From JAWLHJ01 sp039587535 (GTDB lineage Bacteria; Gemmatimonadota; Gemmatimonadetes; Longimicrobiales; Gaopeijiaceae): DNA of 64,000 nucleotides. Below, in pieces: positions 1-7,872 of the stretch. Location of the stretch: positions 59,243 through 123,242 of the forward strand of contig JBDHIF010000004.1 in assembly GCA_039587535.1 (NCBI GenBank), read 5' to 3'. A program made the translations under genes and the position numbers. The notes under the pieces were generated by a model. It had not been told where the DNA came from, ran no database searches, and saw only the letters and a program-made list of their open reading frames with translations. Within the stretch, counting starts at the first letter, position 1; each line of letters begins with the position of its first letter.

Positions 1-32
1 ACTTCGGGCCGTCCGGTGAGCATGCGCTTCAT
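1..32 (-). CDS. 5' end of an unidentified minus-strand gene (truncated by window edge)
   Basis: Only the first ten or so codons lie in the window. They start with ATG at 32 and read M-K-R-M-L-T-G-R-P-E, open to the window edge. A purine-rich Shine-Dalgarno sequence (AAGGGAGGG) lies about 9 bases upstream of the ATG, which is the main support for a real start. There is too little sequence to name the product. The gene would be divergent from the lipoprotein that starts at 295, and the roughly 260 bases between them would hold both promoters. Confidence 0.35.
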   Translation of the reverse strand, partial: MKRMLTGRPE

Positions 33-294
33 GGGGTAGATCCCTCCCTTGAGGGTCGAGCGTGCACCGCGTTCCCGGCCGCCCCGGGAGCGCGCAACGT
101 CACCATGCCAGAGAAGTCAGTCTCCGGCAAGCAGTCCGCGGCAAAGAGGGGGGCCAGGCCGCGTGTCATGTCCTCCGAGCACGTCCCCGGGGGCAGCTGC
201 GATGACCCGCAGAACGCCTTCGCCCGTGTCACATCTGCGCCCCCGGATTCGTCTTCCCCATACCTGCCGACGCTCCTTATCGAACTCGACCATC

Positions 295-771
295 ATGCGC
301 CTCACCCCGAAGCTCCTCGCCACCGGCCGGATCCTCATCCTCGGACTTCTGGCCACCTCCCTCTACGGCTGTGACGCAGTGGGTCCGGAGTTGAGCGATC
401 TGGAACGCGCCCGCGCCCGCTGGGAGAGCCGTGGGCTCTCGGACTACACCTACGCCATACGTCGACTCTGCTTCTGCAGCTACGTCGGGCCCGTCCGCGT
501 CACGGTAGAGAACGGCGCGGTCGTATCCCTGACCCCCGTCGGCGGGGAGGAGCCACCTTTCGAGCTGACCGCAGAGCTCTTTCCCGGCGTAGAAGGGCTG
601 TTCGACATCCTCCAGGAAGCCGTAGGGCGGGATGCCCACAGCATCACGGTCACCTACGATCCCGAGACCGGAGTGCCGTTGGAGTTCTTCATTGACTACG
701 ACGAGTTCATCGCGGACGAGGAGCTGGGGATGGAGGTGACGGAGTCGGTGACCCCGCTCGAAGCAGCGTAG
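295..771 (+). CDS. DUF6174-like lipoprotein
   Basis: A 158-residue protein with a basic N-terminus, a hydrophobic core and a lipobox ending L-Y-G-C at about residues 24-27, so it is predicted to be exported and lipidated. The mature part begins with a short helix rich in Arg (ERARARWESRG), then a Tyr-rich stretch and a C-F-C pair. This is followed by a V-x-V-x-x-G-x-V-V segment and a Y-D-P-x-x-G-x-P strand. That order resembles the DUF6174 family as I remember it: small envelope proteins of unknown function. The frame stays open upstream, but the ATG at 295 is preferred because it places a normal signal peptide at the N-terminus. The acidic C-terminus (residues 135-158) has no recognisable motif. 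No function can be assigned. Confidence 0.75.
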   Translation: MRLTPKLLATGRILILGLLATSLYGCDAVGPELSDLERARARWESRGLSDYTYAIRRLCFCSYVGPVRVTVENGAVVSLTPVGGEEPPFELTAELFPGVEGLFDILQEAVGRDAHSITVTYDPETGVPLEFFIDYDEFIADEELGMEVTESVTPLEAA

Positions 772-870
772 CCGCAGGGATCCGCGGAGGACCAGCCGAC
801 CGCGAGATGGAACCCAGAGCGGCCTACGGTGGTTGTGTCTCACGACCTCCCTACGACCAGGAGTCGCACC

Positions 871-2241
871 GTGTGCCCCGCCTCCGACCCGTCCGGCAAC
901 AAGCCACATCACGCATCGCACGACGCCGAGGGAGCCGCCGAGACCGGTGGGCCAGCGGCACCCCGGCACCGGCAGGGTTCGCTTCTTGACCGTTACCGCC
1001 AGGTACGACAGCGCAGCCGCTACCTGACCCGGAGTCTCGCGCCGGAGGACCAGGTGGTGCAGTCGATGGAGGACGTGAGCCCCACCAAGTGGCATCTCGC
1101 TCATGCCACCTGGTTCTTCGAGACCTTCCTGCTCCAGCCCCATCTCGAAGCGTACCGACTGCACAACGCGGACTACCCGTACCTGTTCAACTCCTACTAT
1201 GTGCAGGCGGGTGAGCGGCACTGCCGTGCCCGGCGGGGATACCTGTCCAGACCGACGGTGGCGGAGGTCTGGACCTACAGGGAGGCCGTGGACGAGGCCA
1301 TGGTGCGGTTGTTGGGTCGGGCGCTGGCTCCCGAGGTGCGCGATCTAGTGGAGCTGGGTCTCAACCATGAGCAGCAGCACCAGGAGCTCATGCTCACGGA
1401 CATCAAGCACGTGTTCAGCGTGAACCCCCTGCGACCGGCCTACTTCGAGGTCGAGCCTGCGGATGTATCCGCCGCGGCCAGCACGGGGGAGAGCGCGGAA
1501 CCCCTCCGCTGGCTCGAATTCCCGGAAGGCATCCACGACATCGGTTGGACCGGTGAGGGTTTCTGCTACGACAACGAGCTGCCGAGGCACCGTGCATTGG
1601 TGCAGCCTTTCGCCTTGGGCCACCGGTTGGTGACCAACGGCGAGTTTCTGGAATTCATGGCCGACGGCGGCTACAAGCGCCCCGAGCTATGGATGTCCGA
1701 GGGATGGGCCACGCGCGAAGCGCTGGGCTGGAACGAGCCCTTCTACTGGGAGCGACGTCACGGTACATGGGAGATCTTCACCCTCAGGGGGATGGAGCGC
1801 TTGGATCCCACGGAGCCCGTCAGCCACGTCACCTGGTATGAGGCCGATGCGTTCGCTCGGTGGGCAGGGGCGCGGCTCCCCACCGAGGAGGAGTGGGAGA
1901 TAGCGGCTGGCACGGTCGCGATCGAGGGCAACTTCGTGGACTCGGGCCGCTTCCATCCGGCGGCCCTGGGCGCCGCCGACGCCACATTGGCGGTCGAGCC
2001 GCGACAAATGTACGGCGACGTCTGGGAGTGGACCTCGAGCCCATACCGTCCCTACCCGGGTTACCGGCCAGCGCCCGGCGCTGTGGGCGAGTACAACGGG
2101 AAGTTCATGGTCAATCAATTCGTGCTGCGGGGAGGATCGTGCGCAACCTCGAAGAGCCACATCCGGCCGACCTACCGGAACTTCTTCCACCCCGACAAAG
2201 CCTGGCAGCTCACGGGATTCAGGCTCGCGCGCGACCTGTAG
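871..2241 (+). CDS. egtB: EgtB-type ergothioneine biosynthesis sulfoxide synthase
   Basis: A 456-residue non-haem iron enzyme of the EgtB family. Members join a sulfur donor (Cys or gamma-Glu-Cys) to hercynine using O2. The N-terminal DinB-like helical domain carries the expected iron ligands: W-H-L-A-H-A-T-W-F-F near residues 74-83, and the second motif H166-E-Q-Q-H170. The C-terminal half is an FGE-sulfatase-like (C-type-lectin) fold ending in R-G-G-S and G-F-R-L-A-R. The GTG at 871 is chosen over the GTG at 829 because AGGAG lies seven bases upstream of it. No egtD (histidine methyltransferase) is adjacent; the neighbours are envelope proteins. The sulfur donor and the true product (ergothioneine, or a relative such as ovothiol or selenoneine) cannot be fixed from sequence alone. 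Confidence 0.9.
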   Translation: MCPASDPSGNKPHHASHDAEGAAETGGPAAPRHRQGSLLDRYRQVRQRSRYLTRSLAPEDQVVQSMEDVSPTKWHLAHATWFFETFLLQPHLEAYRLHNADYPYLFNSYYVQAGERHCRARRGYLSRPTVAEVWTYREAVDEAMVRLLGRALAPEVRDLVELGLNHEQQHQELMLTDIKHVFSVNPLRPAYFEVEPADVSAAASTGESAEPLRWLEFPEGIHDIGWTGEGFCYDNELPRHRALVQPFALGHRLVTNGEFLEFMADGGYKRPELWMSEGWATREALGWNEPFYWERRHGTWEIFTLRGMERLDPTEPVSHVTWYEADAFARWAGARLPTEEEWEIAAGTVAIEGNFVDSGRFHPAALGAADATLAVEPRQMYGDVWEWTSSPYRPYPGYRPAPGAVGEYNGKFMVNQFVLRGGSCATSKSHIRPTYRNFFHPDKAWQLTGFRLARDL

Positions 2242-2306
2242 CGACCTGACTTCGGCGCTATCCGCCATCCGAAGCCCCGCTGGGATCGTGCCTTCTTCCG
2301 CGCCCG

Positions 2307-2338
2307 ACCCGGGAACGCCCCATACGGCGTTCCCGGGT
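2307..2338. terminator. Bidirectional hairpin between convergent genes
   Basis: A perfect 13-bp inverted repeat (arms 2307-2319 and 2326-2338) with a six-base loop. It lies in the 111-base gap between the converging egtB and acidic lipoprotein genes. There is no T-run on either side, so it is a strong stem-loop that may stop transcription or protect 3' ends rather than a textbook intrinsic terminator. Confidence 0.65.
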
Positions 2339-2352
2339 GAGCACGGTCGCGG

Positions 2353-3207
2353 TCAGTCGTTGAGCTCCACCTCGATGAAGCCGTCTTCGATCTCGAGCTC
2401 GAGCTCCAGAACCTGCCCGGTCTCGTCGAAGTCCCACGCGGTCAGATCCATGACACCACCCTGACCATCACCGAACCAGAGATCGGGGCGCACGTCTACC
2501 ACGAGGTCGCGGTCGCCAAGGCCATCGTCCCCGACCTCGAGAGACGGCGTCAGCCCGAGCTCGATCTCGATCTCCGCGTCCACGAAGGCGCGGAACTCGA
2601 CCGGGTCAGCGCCGTCCGCCTGAAATGTGCCGGCCACATAGATGCTCGCCTCGGCGGGCCAGTCGGGGATCAGCGCGAGAATCTCAGCCCGAAGCGCCTC
2701 ATACCGCACGAGATCGTCCTCGTCGTCGTCCATGTGCTCGATCTCGAACTCCAGCTCGTCGTAAACACCTGGAGCGATGCTCGTCTCGAAAGCCTGTACC
2801 GGCGAGCCGTCGAGCGGCAGCGCCACGAGCCGGGGCCCGAGCTCGAAGTCGGCACAAGATGGACCGTCATCGTCAACTCCGTCATCGACCGATCCGTCGT
2901 CGCAGTCGTCGTCGACGGTATCGAGCTCCACCTCGTCCACGATCATGTAGACCTCGTCGAGGACGAGCGTTCCATTGGCCCCGTCGAGCGTGACCACCCG
3001 GAGGGGAGAGCCGGCGGGAGCCGGTGCGAGCAGGTCAGCTGATGTGACTGCATCCCCCGAGCGGAAGGAGACGGCTACGTTGGCCGGACCGTCGACTCCA
3101 AGCCCGTCGTCGCAGGCTGCAAGAGAGGCTGTGGCCATCAGCGCCACGAGAGCCATACGGCCGCGCTGCGACCGGGCGGTCGATATCTCTGAATTCCTTT
3201 GAGTCAT
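2353..3207 (-). CDS. Acidic secreted lipoprotein, function unknown (DUF4382-like)
   Basis: A 284-residue protein with a signal peptide and a lipobox ending S-L-A-A-C around residues 28-32. The mature protein is strongly acidic: Asp-rich runs appear near residues 95-115 (D-D-D-C-D-D-G) and 160-170 (M-D-D-D-E-D-D), and the C-terminus is Glu-rich. The pattern of a beta-rich first half, an L-x-x-V-x-L-D-x-V segment and an APGVYDELEFEI strand recalls DUF4382-type surface lipoproteins. The start ATG at 3207 has GGAG eight bases upstream. The Asp clusters could bind divalent cations such as Ca2+, but no canonical EF-hand or dockerin loop can be read. It is divergent from the MscS gene downstream, across a 271-base spacer. 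Confidence 0.7.
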   Translation of the reverse strand: MTQRNSEISTARSQRGRMALVALMATASLAACDDGLGVDGPANVAVSFRSGDAVTSADLLAPAPAGSPLRVVTLDGANGTLVLDEVYMIVDEVELDTVDDDCDDGSVDDGVDDDGPSCADFELGPRLVALPLDGSPVQAFETSIAPGVYDELEFEIEHMDDDEDDLVRYEALRAEILALIPDWPAEASIYVAGTFQADGADPVEFRAFVDAEIEIELGLTPSLEVGDDGLGDRDLVVDVRPDLWFGDGQGGVMDLTAWDFDETGQVLELELEIEDGFIEVELND

Positions 3208-3478
3208 CACGAATCTCCGGGTTTCACGAGCGATCAAGACGAAAGGCCGGTTCGAGTCCGGGTTCGGAGCCCTAGTCCCGCAAACCCTGTACCACCCACC
3301 CTCCCAATGCGTAACCCACTTCCCGCCAAAGGCTTTCACGGGAATTTCCGCGGGACGGCCGAGCGACCTTTCGGTACATTCCCGCCAACGTGGTGCAATC
3401 TTTTCCGTGGAGGCACCTGGCCGGTGCAGCCACTCACCCACCAAGCTGAGCTTGACGCGCGTCGCCATCCACCGACTT

Positions 3479-4774
3479 ATGCCAAGCATGGAAACCACCT
3501 TCGCACAGCATCCCTGGCTCGGACTGACCGGGGCCCTGATCGCCCTCGTCGTCGTCGCATGGGCCGCGAACGAGATCACTCGCCGCATCTTCATCCGTGT
3601 GATCCAGCGGGTCACACGGCAGACCCGCACGACCTGGGACGACCGGCTGTTCCAGCGCCGTGTCTTCGCGCGCCTGGCGAATCTGGCCCCGGCCCTGGTG
3701 GTGTTTTCCGGGATCGGGCTCGCTCTGGGCATCACCCCGGAAGCGGCGGCAGCTGGAACCGACCCGCCCGCGCTCGGAATCGCCTACCTCGTGATCCGGC
3801 GAGTGGCGGCCGCCTACATGGCGCTGACGGTGGCCCTCGCCTTCAGCGCCTTCCTCACCGCGGTGGACGACATCTACAAGGAGACGTACGCCGAGGCGAA
3901 CAACCGCCCCATCAAGGGCTACCTACAGGTCCTGGCGATCTTCGTCTACGTCGCCGTCGGAATCCTGGTCGTGTCGATCCTGGCAGACCGGTCTCCGGTG
4001 ATCTTCCTCTCGGGACTGGGCGCGCTCACGGCGGTGCTCATGCTGGTCTTCCGCGACACGATCCTCTCGCTCGTGGCCAGCGTACAGATCATGTCCAACG
4101 ACATGATCCGCATCGGGGACTGGGTGGAGATGCCCCAGGCTCACGCCGACGGCGACGTCGTCGATATCGCGCTCCATACGGTCAGGATCCAGAACTGGGA
4201 CAAGACCTTCACGACGATCCCGACGCACAAGTTCATCTCGGAGTCGTTCCGGAACTGGCGGGGGATGCAGGAGAGTGGGGGCCGCAGGATCAAGCGGCCG
4301 CTTCACGTGGACGTGTCCACGATTCGCTTCCTCACCGACCAGGAGATCGAGCACCTGGGGCGCTACGAGTTCCTGGCGAGCTACATGGAGGAGAAGCGAA
4401 AAGAGCTCTCGGAAGCCAACGCTCGTCGGCCGGCCGACGAGCGATTGATCCCCGAGCGCAGGCGTCTGACCAACATCGGCACGTTTCGCGCCTATGTCCT
4501 CCACTATCTCGGGAACCATCCACACATCCACCGTGAGATGACGCTCCTGGTCCGGCAGCTCCAGCCCGGCCCGGAAGGGCTGCCATTGGAGATCTACTGC
4601 TTCACGAGCGACACGGCCTGGGCCAACTACGAGGGGATCCAGGCCGACATCTTCGACCACCTCTTCGCCGTCATGCCGGAGTTCGGCTTGCGGGCCTTTC
4701 AGAAGCCGGCGGGGAGTGATCTGGCGCGGGCGGTGGCGGCCGCCGGTCCGGACGGTCCGCCTCCCGGAAGCTGA
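3479..4774 (+). CDS. YbdG/YnaI-type small-conductance mechanosensitive channel (MscS family)
   Basis: A 431-residue inner-membrane channel. It has a first hydrophobic helix at residues 11-30, further helices near 60-80, 105-130 and 145-170, and the pore-lining helix plus beta-domain start around residues 185-240 (F-R-D-T-I-L-S-L-V-A-S-V-Q, then D-W-V-E-M). The segment N-W-R-G-M-Q-E-S-G-G-R-R-I-K-R is typical of the E. coli YbdG (miniconductance) branch, as is the long cytoplasmic tail. It should open on hypo-osmotic shock to release solutes. ATGs lie at 3479 and 3488, and an in-frame GTG at 3407 is also possible; none has a strong ribosome site. The last 104 bases overlap the 3' end of the convergent desaturase gene. 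Confidence 0.88.
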   Translation: MPSMETTFAQHPWLGLTGALIALVVVAWAANEITRRIFIRVIQRVTRQTRTTWDDRLFQRRVFARLANLAPALVVFSGIGLALGITPEAAAAGTDPPALGIAYLVIRRVAAAYMALTVALAFSAFLTAVDDIYKETYAEANNRPIKGYLQVLAIFVYVAVGILVVSILADRSPVIFLSGLGALTAVLMLVFRDTILSLVASVQIMSNDMIRIGDWVEMPQAHADGDVVDIALHTVRIQNWDKTFTTIPTHKFISESFRNWRGMQESGGRRIKRPLHVDVSTIRFLTDQEIEHLGRYEFLASYMEEKRKELSEANARRPADERLIPERRRLTNIGTFRAYVLHYLGNHPHIHREMTLLVRQLQPGPEGLPLEIYCFTSDTAWANYEGIQADIFDHLFAVMPEFGLRAFQKPAGSDLARAVAAAGPDGPPPGS

Positions 4775-5759
4775 CCAGGCGACGGCCCTCTTCGTCCCAC
4801 AGAGCCCGTCGCAACAGGTCCAGCGTATCCCGAGGACGCACGCGGTGGACGACGTGGAACTCCGGGTTCTCGTCGTGCGCCTGCTGCAGCCGATAGTTCG
4901 GGATGCGAGGGCTCATATGATGCACGTGGTGCACCCCGATGTGTGCGGTGAGCCATTGGAGGATCCGCGGCATGACCAGATATGAGCTCCCGTATAGGGA
5001 GGCGTCGTAGTAGTCCCAATCCTGGTGGCGATGCCAATACGTGTGCTCGAACTGGTGTTGGATGTAGAACATCCAGATCCCAGCGGTGGTCGCCAGCAGG
5101 AAGATCGGAGCGTGCACCACCAGGAACCGCTCGAATCCGATGGTCGCCCATACGCAGACGGCTACGGCGACCAGGGCCCCGTTGGTCCACCACACGCTCT
5201 TCCAGGCCGCTTTCCAGCTCTTGGGGATGTCCGTGGGATACCGGTGCTTGAAGACGAACTGATACAGGGGAGCCACCAGGAAGAGCGCGAACGGATGCCG
5301 GTAGGCCCGGTATCGCAGGCGTTGCCACCGTGACCAGGACCGGTACTCGGCTACGGTGTGCGTGTCCACGTCCCCGAAGCCGCGGAAATCCAGGTCTCCG
5401 GAGTGCGCGTGGTGATAGGCATGCGTGCGCTTCCAATAGTCGTAGGGCGTGAGCAAGACCAGCCCGATCGTGCGCCCTACCCAGTCCCGCGCCTTCCGAG
5501 ACCGGAAAAACGAGCCGTGGCCACAGTCGTGCTGGATCATGAAGAGCCGCATGAGGAAGCCCGCCGCCGGAAGCGCCAGCACGAGCGTGAGCCCATAGGA
5601 AACCTCCAGAGCCCGATAGGCCGCCCACCAGCATGTGACGAAACCCCCGGCCGTGACGAAGAGCTGAACGACGCTACGTCGGGTGTCGGCCCCGCGATAA
5701 GGTGCAAGAATGCGGTTCCACCGCTCGACCTTGGCCCGCTCGGGCCTGGGATGTGACAT
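4671..5759 (-). CDS. Membrane fatty-acid desaturase
   Basis: A 362-residue di-iron acyl-lipid desaturase of the FADS superfamily. It introduces a double bond into membrane acyl chains using O2 and electrons from ferredoxin or cytochrome b5. The three histidine boxes are complete: H77-D-C-G-H81, H113-A-Y-H-H117 and H273-I-G-V-H-H-V-H-H281, with a further Q-H-Q-F-E-H at 234-239. Hydrophobic pairs flank the boxes (about 30-75 and 195-232). The last 35 residues are a Pro/Arg/Ala-rich tail outside the family core. That tail is encoded in the region that also encodes the end of the MscS channel on the other strand. The regiospecificity (delta-9 versus delta-12) cannot be told. Confidence 0.9.
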   Translation of the reverse strand: MSHPRPERAKVERWNRILAPYRGADTRRSVVQLFVTAGGFVTCWWAAYRALEVSYGLTLVLALPAAGFLMRLFMIQHDCGHGSFFRSRKARDWVGRTIGLVLLTPYDYWKRTHAYHHAHSGDLDFRGFGDVDTHTVAEYRSWSRWQRLRYRAYRHPFALFLVAPLYQFVFKHRYPTDIPKSWKAAWKSVWWTNGALVAVAVCVWATIGFERFLVVHAPIFLLATTAGIWMFYIQHQFEHTYWHRHQDWDYYDASLYGSSYLVMPRILQWLTAHIGVHHVHHMSPRIPNYRLQQAHDENPEFHVVHRVRPRDTLDLLRRALWDEEGRRLVSFREADRPDRRPPPPAPDHSPPASERPASRTPA

Positions 5760-5789
5760 GGTGGGCTTCTCGTCGGTGGTTGCTGCCGC

Positions 5790-6605
5790 TCAGATGCGAC
5801 GCTTGGGAGGCTTCACGAGCTCGCCCCGCTCCAGCCGGTCGAGGAGGCCCTCGGCGGCAAGCTCGACCCTCTCACATTGCCGGGCATAGGTCGTGCGCCC
5901 GATGGCCAGGCCGCCTGCACCAGCCAGGACGGCACCACCGAGCCCACAGGCGACGACCGCCACCGGAGGAAAGGCCGTGGCCGCCATCGTCACTACGGAC
6001 CCGACGACAGCGCCACCCGTGGCGAATCCAGCAGCAGACCCGGCGCCCTGCTCCAAGCGGATGTGCGTGAGGTCCACGGTCAGCGTGACCAGGGAGAATC
6101 CGTCCTCGAGGTCCTGCACGGAGAGCTCGACCTGCCGTGCCCGGGCAAGCTCATAGCGCTGGCCGCCCCACTTCAAACCCCGCTGGAGCTGGGCGATGAA
6201 TCCCTCAGCAGGCTCCAGGAGCGACACGCCCGCCCGACGACGCACGACGTGGAGGCTCTCCGCCTCTGTCAGCCAACGCACGAGGCGGTCCTCGACCTGA
6301 TCCGCCGACCCCGTTACGGCCCGCTCCGCCCGGACATGACCTGGCCCGATGAACCGTCCTAGCGGCCCCTCGTCGGCGGGCAGCGCCGGAACCAGGGCCT
6401 CCGCACGGAGCTCGCCCAGGGCTCGTCGGACGTGGACGACGCCGAGGCCCACCTCTTCCCCGATGCGGAGGACCTCCTCTTCCGAGAGCGTGGCCTCCGT
6501 CGCCTCGTCGGACCCTTCGTGAAGCTGGAGCTCCACAGCGCGCCGAATGACGCGGTCGAGCTCGGCTCGATTGAGATGGATGGGTAGCTTGGAGGTGTCG
6601 GTCAC
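5790..6605 (-). CDS. Helical protein with C-terminal membrane hairpin, function unknown
   Basis: About 271 residues if the GTG at 6605 is used. Residues 5-60 are amphipathic and helix-rich (L-N-R-A-E-L-D-R-V-I-R-R-A), and a mixed alpha/beta region follows to about residue 190. Residues 195-245 contain two Gly/Ala-rich hydrophobic helices (G-F-A-T-G-G-A-V-V-G-S-V-V and G-L-G-G-A-V-L-A-G-A-G-G) forming a likely membrane hairpin. The C-terminal tail is basic (K-P-P-K-R-R). The start is uncertain: a second GTG lies at 6620, neither has a good ribosome site, and the frame stays open to 6848. It is 30 bases downstream of the desaturase start on the same strand, so the two may be co-transcribed. I do not recognise the family. 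Confidence 0.6.
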   Translation of the reverse strand: MTDTSKLPIHLNRAELDRVIRRAVELQLHEGSDEATEATLSEEEVLRIGEEVGLGVVHVRRALGELRAEALVPALPADEGPLGRFIGPGHVRAERAVTGSADQVEDRLVRWLTEAESLHVVRRRAGVSLLEPAEGFIAQLQRGLKWGGQRYELARARQVELSVQDLEDGFSLVTLTVDLTHIRLEQGAGSAAGFATGGAVVGSVVTMAATAFPPVAVVACGLGGAVLAGAGGLAIGRTTYARQCERVELAAEGLLDRLERGELVKPPKRRI

Positions 6606-6769
6606 GGACGGCGGGGTCACGGAGAGCAGGGCGAGAGCGCGGCCTCGTCTGGGGGCGGCGCTCAAGCGGTCCCTAAGCTCCCTCCTGTAGCTCCGCACGG
6701 CAAGACGCGCACGGGATGGGGGCCCGGAGTCCCGAGTTGCCACGGGTCGAGTCCCCTGCAAAGCGCTCC

Positions 6770-7849
6770 TCAGCGCGAGACGCGCACAATCTCGAGAAGC
6801 CGCTGCCGGACCTGGTCGCCCATACCGGCTTCGTCGAGGAGCGCCCACATGCGCATCACAGTGCGCTCGTCGACGTATCCGGGAACGCTGGTTTGCCAGT
6901 TCTGGTCGGCGCGGAAGCGATCCACTGCGTCGATGGCGTCGAGCCCGTAGACCCCCGCCTCCGGAATCGTGGTGTCCACGGATTCCAAATCCGGCCGGAA
7001 GTAGCCCAGCGCGTGGAGCATGACCTTGAGTTGGACGACGTCGTTCCCGACGAACTGACGAAGCTCACGGAAGCCGAGGGTCTCGGAGACGGTGTCGTAG
7101 ATCCTCCGGACCTCCTCCACCGGCGCGGCGTGCTCGCACACGTTGATGTCCACGGTGACGCCGTCCGGCCGTCGTGACATGCCCTCGCGGGGGTCAGCGA
7201 CCAGAACCGCTGCCGACTGGGTTTCCCCGTGCCGGCCATCGCCACCAAGGACCTGCCCCGCATAGAGCGCCTCGATGAGCCGGTCGGCGAGGTGCCGCGG
7301 CGTCTGAGCGCTGGCTTCGAACGCATTCGCCACTCGATCCACGACATCGACACTCACGAGTGCATTGCCCTGCACGGCATAGCTCTCTCCCGTCCGCTCG
7401 GCGACCCAGTCGCCCTGGTCCTCGGCCCCGTACTGCCCGGAGCCCGTCCACTGCGCGGTGCGTCCGCGCATGTCGATCACCCCGACCTGACGGCGCTCGC
7501 GCCCGTCGTCGGCCGCCACGACACGGTCCATGGCCTCCTGAGGCTCGAAGCCCTGCTCCAGCAGGTCCAGGAGGTCGTTCCCGTACTCCAGGCGCGTCCC
7601 GCCCTGCGTCGCGACCGCACCCACGCCGGGCCTGACCCACGGAACGGCGTTACCCACGCAGGGCCGCCGGGTGGTCACCGCCACGCCGGACTCCCCGGTT
7701 CTCGGATCGATGGCCACGATGGAGAACGTGTGGAACTCGAGCTCCGGGCCACCACCCCAGCCCACCGGCTCCTGGGCCGCAGCTGGAGCCGCCAGGAGTA
7801 GGGTGAGCGTCAGCGCCCCGCTTCCGCCGGACCAAGACTGCACCGCCAT
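6770..7849 (-). CDS. Secreted DUF1028 protein with C-terminal peptidoglycan-binding-like domain
   Basis: A 359-residue exported protein whose signal peptide ends A-A-A-Q near residue 22. Residues 38-230 form a DUF1028 domain with the family opening H-T-F-S-I-V-A-I-D, the W-V-R-P-G-V-G-A-V-A-T-Q-G segment and the Y-A-V-Q-G-N-A-L-V strand. DUF1028 proteins have an Ntn-hydrolase-like fold, and the Thr of T-F-S may act as nucleophile; that role is inferred. The last 100 residues (L-G-Y-F-R-P-D, then G-x-Y-G-L-D-A-I-D-A-V-D-R-F) resemble a peptidoglycan-binding domain 1 repeat. The ATG at 7849 has GGAGGAG six bases upstream. A second DUF1028 gene lies at 46 kb in an amidase operon. Confidence 0.85.
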   Translation of the reverse strand: MAVQSWSGGSGALTLTLLLAAPAAAQEPVGWGGGPELEFHTFSIVAIDPRTGESGVAVTTRRPCVGNAVPWVRPGVGAVATQGGTRLEYGNDLLDLLEQGFEPQEAMDRVVAADDGRERRQVGVIDMRGRTAQWTGSGQYGAEDQGDWVAERTGESYAVQGNALVSVDVVDRVANAFEASAQTPRHLADRLIEALYAGQVLGGDGRHGETQSAAVLVADPREGMSRRPDGVTVDINVCEHAAPVEEVRRIYDTVSETLGFRELRQFVGNDVVQLKVMLHALGYFRPDLESVDTTIPEAGVYGLDAIDAVDRFRADQNWQTSVPGYVDERTVMRMWALLDEAGMGDQVRQRLLEIVRVSR

Positions 7850-7872
7850 GATCTCCTCCGTCGCGTCAGGTG

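Noticed and set aside
871..2241. Sulfatase-modifying factor (FGE) as the identity of the egtB gene
   Set aside because: The complete N-terminal DinB-like domain with the H-x3-H iron motif decides for EgtB.
3240..3285. T-loop-like sequence (TTCGAGT with near-complementary flanks) suggesting a tRNA
   Set aside because: No matching acceptor stem, D arm or anticodon arm can be placed.
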